Shown here one piece after another: positions 32,315 to 36,261 of a DNA stretch of 36,261 nucleotides (position 1 is the stretch's first letter; every line of letters begins with the position of its first letter). A program made the position numbers and the translations under genes. The notes beneath the pieces were generated by a model that saw only the letters and a list, made by a program, of their open reading frames with translations, was not told the origin of the DNA and did not search any database. Source of the stretch: an uncultured Lachnospiraceae bacterium. Lineage in GTDB: Bacteria; Bacillota; Clostridia; Lachnospirales; Lachnospiraceae. The DNA is taken from positions 1 through 36,261 of the forward strand of contig CANRHU010000036.1 of the NCBI GenBank assembly GCA_947630485.1, written 5' to 3'.

Positions 32315-33463
32315 TTATCTCTCGGCTCTTCCGAACGCCTTGCTCAGCTCGTCTTCCTTAAGCTTCGCTCCGATGACGCAGACCTTGCCGGTGTAATCCG
32401 GTTTCCCGATGCGGATCTCCGCCTCGTCCGGCACGATATCAAAATAGTACCATTCCCCTGCCTTCTCCGCAGCGGGAACCATTCCCTTGGCGCGGAGCAC
32501 GTCGCCGTAGGCGTTGCCGTTAGCCAGTTCGTCAAGGATGGCTTCCAGCGCGGGGCGGCTGATGGCTCCCACATTCTCCAGCCCCCAGCTGACAAAGACT
32601 TCATCGGCGTCATGGTCGTGGTCGCAGCCGCAGTCACACTCGCCGTCGTGATGATGGTGATGATGATGATGCTCGTGGTCATGGCCGCAGCCGCACTCCT
32701 CATCGTCATCATCGTGGTGGTGATGGTGGTGCTCGTGGTCATGGCCGCAGCCGCACTCCTCATCGCCGTCATCATGGTGGTGATGGTGATGATGCTCATG
32801 CTCGTCTTCTTCATCATGATGGGCGTGCTTCTCACGCACTTCCTTCATCAGATCCTCAGCCATCGTATCCGGCTTTTCGATAATTTCGAGAAGCTGGGCT
32901 CCGCTCAGCTGCGCGCACGGCGTCGTCACCACGGATGCCGTCTGATTGTGCTGACGGATCAGCTCCACAGCCTGCTGCACCTTCGCCGCATCCAGCACAT
33001 CGGTCCGGCTCAGCACGATAGTGCCCGCATTTTCGATCTGGTTATTGAAGAATTCGCCGAAGTTCTTCATGTACATTTTGCACTTGGAGGCGTCGACAAT
33101 GGTGACGGCGCTGTTCAGCTTCACATCGACGTCAGCCGCCACATCGATGACCGCTTTCATCACGTCGGACAGCTTCCCCACGCCGGAAGGTTCGATGATC
33201 ACACGATCCGGCTTATACTTGGTCAGAACCTCCTGCAGCGACTTTCCGAAATCGCCCACCAGCGAACAGCAGATGCATCCGGAATTCATCTCCCGGATCT
33301 CGATGCCCGCATCCTTAAGGAAGCCGCCGTCGATGCCGATCTGACCGAACTCATTCTCAATCAGAACCACCTGCTCGCCGGCGATGGCCTCCTCCAGAAG
33401 CTTCTTGATAAATGTAGTTTTTCCGGCTCCCAGGAATCCGGAGACGATGTCAATTTTAGTCAT
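32315..33463 (-). CDS. COG0523 (CobW-like) GTPase with a His-rich metal-binding region
   Basis: A 382-residue G3E GTPase. P-loop GFLGAGKTT (9-17), NEFGQIGIDGG (Walker-like), and C63-I-C65-C66 in SGCICCSLVGDF give the full COG0523 signature; RVIIEPSGVG is the switch and LSRTD the base-recognition site. Residues 212-286 are extremely His-rich, built of three units of six to eight His with Asp/Glu and ECGCGHDHE. These would bind several zinc or similar ions. The family delivers zinc, cobalt or other metals to target enzymes. The ATG at 33463 has AGAAGG 9 nt upstream. A DtxR/MntR-type regulator is encoded nearby (35505). Confidence 0.93.
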   Translation of the reverse strand: MTKIDIVSGFLGAGKTTFIKKLLEEAIAGEQVVLIENEFGQIGIDGGFLKDAGIEIREMNSGCICCSLVGDFGKSLQEVLTKYKPDRVIIEPSGVGKLSDVMKAVIDVAADVDVKLNSAVTIVDASKCKMYMKNFGEFFNNQIENAGTIVLSRTDVLDAAKVQQAVELIRQHNQTASVVTTPCAQLSGAQLLEIIEKPDTMAEDLMKEVREKHAHHDEEDEHEHHHHHHHDDGDEECGCGHDHEHHHHHHDDDDEECGCGHDHEHHHHHHHHDGECDCGCDHDHDADEVFVSWGLENVGAISRPALEAILDELANGNAYGDVLRAKGMVPAAEKAGEWYYFDIVPDEAEIRIGKPDYTGKVCVIGAKLKEDELSKAFGRAER

Positions 33464-33640
33464 GATAATCAACCTTCTTTTCCAATTTTTCTAACATCCT
33501 ATTTTGTCACAAAACGCAGGCAAAGTCAAGACAGCAGGCACGGGTGTTTGACACTTCTTTCAGCCGCCGGGGCACATGCCTTTTCCCCTCGCAGTTCCGG
33601 CTGCCGGATATATCTGTAAATTTTCCCATACCGCCTGTCT

Positions 33641-35359
33641 TTACAGCAGCGGCGCCACCGCCTTCATCACGAACCCGGTCAGCTTCACGGTCCATTTCTC
33701 GTTCCTGACCGTCTCCGGCGTCACCTGTCGGCACTTCGCAAGCGTTTCCCGGAAGTCCTTCTCGATATCGGGAATGCACCCGGTCCGGTACATGTAAGCC
33801 GCACACTCAAAATGATGATAGAGGCTGCGGTAGTCCAGGTTGATGGTGCCCACCACGGCGCGGCAGTCGTCGCTGACGAATACCTTCGCGTGGACGAATC
33901 CGGGCGTGTACTCGTAAATCTTAACGCCGGAAGCCAGCAGAGACCGGTAATGGCCCTTGGCCAGCGCATAGGGCATTGGCTTGTCCGGAATGCCTGGCAG
34001 AATCAGCTTCACGTCGACGCCCTTCTCCGCCGCGAATTTCAGCGCCGTCTCCATCTCGCCGTCCAGGATCAGGTACGGCGACATGATATGGACGTAGCTG
34101 CGGGAACGGTTCAGGATATCCATGTAAACCCGCTCGCCCAGTTTGTCGCTGTCCAGCGGACAGTCGCCGTAGGGAAGGACGAAGCCCGTGGCGTCCGGGG
34201 TGTCTGCTGATGCCGGACTTGTGGTCTTCGCATCGGCCGGAGCAGGCGCTGCCGGACTCCCGGCTTTCTCATCTGCCGCTTCCGCCGCTGCCGCTCCTTC
34301 ATCTTTCGCAGCCGCATCAGCCGCAGGCGGCTTCACGGCTTCCGCGTCCGCTATAACCGCCGCGTCCAGGTACTTGTCAAATTCCGGTGTCCGCTCCGTG
34401 ATGTTCCACATCTGCAGGAACATAAGCGCGAAGCTCTGCGCCGCGCCGCCCTCCAGCATAATGGCGGTGTCCTTCCAGTGGCCGTACTTTTCTCTTTGGT
34501 TGATGTACTCATCCGCCAGGTTCACGCCGCCTGTGAACGCGGTGCGGCCGTCGATTACCAGGATCTTCCGGTGGTCGCGGTAATTATAGTGGGTGGACAG
34601 AAACGGCGTCACCGGCGAGAACATTTTACACTGGATCCCCAGTTTTTTCAGCTTTTCCGGATAGTTGTGGGGCAGCGTTGAGAATTCGCAGGTGCCGTCG
34701 TACATGACACGCACCTCCACGCCTTCGCGCACCTTCTCCGCCAGGATTTCCAGGATTTTCCCCCACATGAGGCCTTCCTCAACAATGAAGTATTCCATGA
34801 AAATGTACCGCTTCGCCGATTTCAGCTGCGCAAGCATCTGCCCGAACTTGTCCTCGCCCAGCGGAAAATACGTAACCTTCGTATCCGCATATACCGGGAA
34901 ACACCCGCTGCGGCGGACGTAGCGCGCCAGGGAGACCTCGTCCGGGTTCGCACCTTCCAGCGCCTCCATCACTTCCGGATCCTGCGCAAGTCTCTCCTTC
35001 GTCTCATCGATCAGCTCCTGCAGCCGCGCATGGACCGCCCGATGGCCGATATCGCTCTGGGTGTACCAAAACAGCAGCGCCCCAAATACCGGCAGCAGCA
35101 TGATGACGACCAGCCATGTGATCTTGGCAGTCGGATCCAGCCTGCTGTTTAAAAGATACAGCACCATGAATACCGTAAATACCGCCGCGCTGCCCAACAC
35201 ATGGGGCAGAAACTGGGCGAACCGGAAGAACGCCATGAACAGAAAAAGCGCCTGCAGCACCAGAAGCACGATCATAATCCCCACGCGGCTGAACACCGCG
35301 TGGAAGAATCCCTTTTGTCCCTTTTTCAGCAAACTTAATCCCCGATCAGTCGTATCCAT
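33641..35359 (-). CDS. cls: Cardiolipin synthase (PLD family)
   Basis: A 572-residue membrane enzyme. Two N-terminal hydrophobic segments (MIVLLVLQALFLFMAFF and ITWLVVIMLLPVFGALLF) precede two HKD motifs: HYNYRDHRKILVIDG in the first phospholipase-D domain and GFVHAKVFVSDD in the second. Such enzymes condense two phosphatidylglycerols to cardiolipin in the membrane. Between the domains lies an unusual linker of about 50 residues, almost all Ala, Pro, Asp, Glu, Lys and Thr. ATG 35359 follows AGGAGGACAACG; a longer start upstream has a repeated, non-homologous N-terminus and is rejected. Confidence 0.9.
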   Translation of the reverse strand: MDTTDRGLSLLKKGQKGFFHAVFSRVGIMIVLLVLQALFLFMAFFRFAQFLPHVLGSAAVFTVFMVLYLLNSRLDPTAKITWLVVIMLLPVFGALLFWYTQSDIGHRAVHARLQELIDETKERLAQDPEVMEALEGANPDEVSLARYVRRSGCFPVYADTKVTYFPLGEDKFGQMLAQLKSAKRYIFMEYFIVEEGLMWGKILEILAEKVREGVEVRVMYDGTCEFSTLPHNYPEKLKKLGIQCKMFSPVTPFLSTHYNYRDHRKILVIDGRTAFTGGVNLADEYINQREKYGHWKDTAIMLEGGAAQSFALMFLQMWNITERTPEFDKYLDAAVIADAEAVKPPAADAAAKDEGAAAAEAADEKAGSPAAPAPADAKTTSPASADTPDATGFVLPYGDCPLDSDKLGERVYMDILNRSRSYVHIMSPYLILDGEMETALKFAAEKGVDVKLILPGIPDKPMPYALAKGHYRSLLASGVKIYEYTPGFVHAKVFVSDDCRAVVGTINLDYRSLYHHFECAAYMYRTGCIPDIEKDFRETLAKCRQVTPETVRNEKWTVKLTGFVMKAVAPLL

Positions 35360-35386
35360 CGTTGTCCTCCTGTGATGATAGAATTC

Positions 35387-35442
35387 TTCCTGCATGGAAA
35401 TACAGAAAACGTGCCACTGGCACCTTTCCTGCATGGAAATAC
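35387..35442. repeat. Two 17-bp direct repeats around a hairpin
   Basis: TTCCTGCATGGAAATAC occurs at 35387-35403 and 35426-35442. Each contains TTCC and GGAA arms; between them GTGCC, ACT, GGCAC (35411-35423) forms a hairpin. This lies upstream of cls, so it may be a regulator site or leader structure. Confidence 0.65.
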
Positions 35443-35504
35443 TCAAGGCGCTATACCGCGGATGCTTTCAGCACCTGCGCACAGCGCCTCTGTTCTTTCT
35501 TCTT

Positions 35505-35873
35505 TTACTTCTGTTCCCGGCTCATGAACCGCTTGATCCCCTGAAACGTCTCCTCGCTGATGATATGCTCCATCCGGCAGGCGTCTTCCTCGGCCGTCTC
35601 CGCCGATACGCCGCTGACCTGCCGTAAAAAAGCCGTCAAAAGCTTATGCCGTTCATAGATCGCCCCGGCCTTCTGCATGCCCTTCTCCGTCAGCTCCAGC
35701 TCGCCTCCGGACTCCATCGTAAGATAACCGTCCTCTTTTAAAATTCCGACAGCCCGGCTGACGCTGGGCTTACTGAAATTCAGCGATCTGGCAATGTCAA
35801 TGGAACGGACCACGCCCTGCTTCTCCTTCAGCATCAGGATCGTCTCCAGATAATTCTCCCCCGATTCGTACAT
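35505..35873 (-). CDS. Metal-dependent transcriptional regulator (DtxR/MntR family)
   Basis: A 122-residue DtxR/MntR-like repressor. MYESGENYLETILMLKEKQG, then a winged helix-turn-helix (RSIDIARSLNFSKPSVSRAVGI), the wing LTMESGGELELTEKG and the dimer domain (RMEHIISEETFQGIKRFM) with typical metal-ligand positions (Glu, Cys or His, Glu, His). It would bind manganese or iron and repress metal-uptake genes. The SH3-like third domain of DtxR is absent, which is the MntR size. GGAGGGGG precedes the ATG at 35873. Its targets are not visible; the His-rich GTPase nearby is one candidate. Confidence 0.92.
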   Translation of the reverse strand: MYESGENYLETILMLKEKQGVVRSIDIARSLNFSKPSVSRAVGILKEDGYLTMESGGELELTEKGMQKAGAIYERHKLLTAFLRQVSGVSAETAEEDACRMEHIISEETFQGIKRFMSREQK

Positions 35874-36024
35874 CTGTCCCCCTCCAGTTTGATGCCGCAC
35901 CCTCCTGCTTCCTCTGACATTATACCCTCAATCCGCCGTTTTGTCAAATCGGCCGGTCCTCTGCCCTTGCCGTCACGTCCCGATCAGACCGGAGATCAGC
36001 CCTGCGGGCGCGCTTATCCGCCCC

Positions 36025-36042
36025 GGCGCGCGGCCGCGCGCC
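36025..36042. repeat. Perfect 18-bp GC palindrome
   Basis: GGCGCGCGGCCGCGCGCC is its own reverse complement. Together with CCTGCGGGCGCGC at 36001-36013 and GCGCGCCGCAGG at 36036-36047 it can form alternative strong hairpins. Confidence 0.6.
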
Positions 36043-36124
36043 GCAGGAATCAAATTCATCAGGATGGATATCATTATATTATCTGGCGGCATGGATTGCA
36101 AGCTAAAAATTTGCCGCGTCCTTG

Positions 36125-36153
36125 TTGTATTTTCGGACAAAACGTGCTAAAGT
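36125..36153 (+). promoter_or_regulatory. Promoter for the DUF1858-like gene
   Basis: TTGTAT (36125-36130), 17 bp, TAAAGT (36148-36153), with an extended -10 (TGC before it). It lies about 50 bp before the ATG at 36205. Confidence 0.5.
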
Positions 36154-36204
36154 ATGTTCAGACACAGGCGGCGGATAACCGCGCGAGAAAGGAGTCATAC
36201 CGAT

Positions 36205-36261
36205 ATGGAGATCACCAAGGCGACAACGATGGGCGAGATGCTTCAGTTTCAGCCGGGCATC
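36205..36261 (+). CDS. DUF1858-like protein, N-terminal fragment (runs off window)
   Basis: Nineteen codons are visible: MEITKATTMGEMLQFQPGI. This start fits the small DUF1858 domain (hybrid-cluster-associated) whose members begin with a short strand, TxGE and a Leu-rich helix ending in a Pro-Gly turn. A GAAAGGAG ribosome binding site lies just before the ATG, and a promoter is at 36125-36153. The metal-binding cysteines of the family would be downstream of the window edge. It is divergent from the DtxR/MntR-type gene. Confidence 0.55.
   Translation, partial: MEITKATTMGEMLQFQPGI

Larger units (their letters stand above)
35874..36204. other. Gene-free gap between divergent genes
   Basis: About 330 bp with no supported gene. 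It contains the GC-rich palindrome at 36025-36042, which is part of a larger inverted structure (36001-36013 with 36036-36047), and a promoter for the gene at 36205. No other feature is evident. Confidence 0.5.

Noticed and set aside
32344..32835. Thr/Ile/Met-rich and Val/Ala-rich frames over the His-rich region
   Set aside because: They are shadow frames of the CAT/CAC repeat in the GTPase gene, with no ribosome binding site or protein-like composition.
33455..33475. Zur/Fur-like box at the start of the His-rich GTPase gene
   Set aside because: TGATTATCA is a short near-palindrome overlapping the start codon; too short to claim.
35941..36150. 69-aa plus-strand frame
   Set aside because: Overlaps the palindrome and promoter region; no protein-like features.

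Overview
The window looks like chromosomal DNA of a Gram-positive gut Clostridium relative, most likely family Lachnospiraceae. The reasons are AGGAGG-type ribosome binding sites with ATG, GTG and TTG starts, LoaP-type NusG paralogues heading a polysaccharide operon, an EpsG-type polymerase, a serine recombinase of the Firmicutes mobile-element type, and a GC-rich housekeeping flank. The species cannot be named from the sequence alone.

Layout. Positions 1-1.6 kb are a graveyard: the start of an Rpn-type nuclease gene, a frameshifted tyrosine recombinase, an unidentified decayed gene and an HD-domain fragment. Positions 1.57-20.6 kb are an AT-rich exopolysaccharide (EPS) or capsule operon, entirely on the minus strand. 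In transcription order it holds two polyprenyl-phosphate sugar transferases, an acyltransferase, a GT2, a GT4, an EpsG-type polymerase, a fucosyltransferase-like GT, three NAD-dependent sugar epimerase/reductase/dehydratase genes, a heptose-7-phosphate kinase (hddA), a pyruvyl transferase, a MenD-like ThDP enzyme, a Wzx flippase, an SDR and another epimerase-like gene. Upstream (20.6-22.6 kb) are a decayed HTH gene and two overlapping LoaP/NusG-like antiterminator genes, only one of which has a KOW domain.

The most interesting part is 23,011-24,361. A tyrosine recombinase gene and an outward-facing promoter with consensus -35 (TTGACA, 17 bp, TACAAT) lie between perfect 30-bp inverted repeats, each itself a dyad. 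This reads as a self-inverting promoter cassette. As drawn, the promoter points right, away from loaP and the EPS operon and towards a small ORF and a large serine recombinase. After inversion it would point at loaP and the EPS operon. The window therefore appears to show the EPS-OFF orientation of a phase switch.

Positions 24.8-26.7 kb encode the large serine recombinase, whose 3' end abuts the truncated C-terminal half of an SsuA/TauA-like ABC substrate-binding protein gene. This looks like an attachment-site junction, so the recombinase, and perhaps the inverton and EPS locus with it, may sit on an element inserted into that gene. From 27.3 kb to the end the DNA is GC-rich and holds ordinary genes: a D,D-carboxypeptidase, a polysaccharide deacetylase, Maf, two COG0523 (CobW-like) GTPases, a cardiolipin synthase, a DtxR/MntR-type regulator and the start of a DUF1858-like gene.

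How the parts may work together: inversion sets whether loaP is transcribed; LoaP would then carry RNA polymerase through intrinsic terminators inside the long operon (20,632-20,677 and 12,052-12,078). The operon makes a surface glycan that probably contains a GDP-activated deoxyheptose, with pyruvyl and acyl decoration and possibly a ThDP-derived branched sugar.
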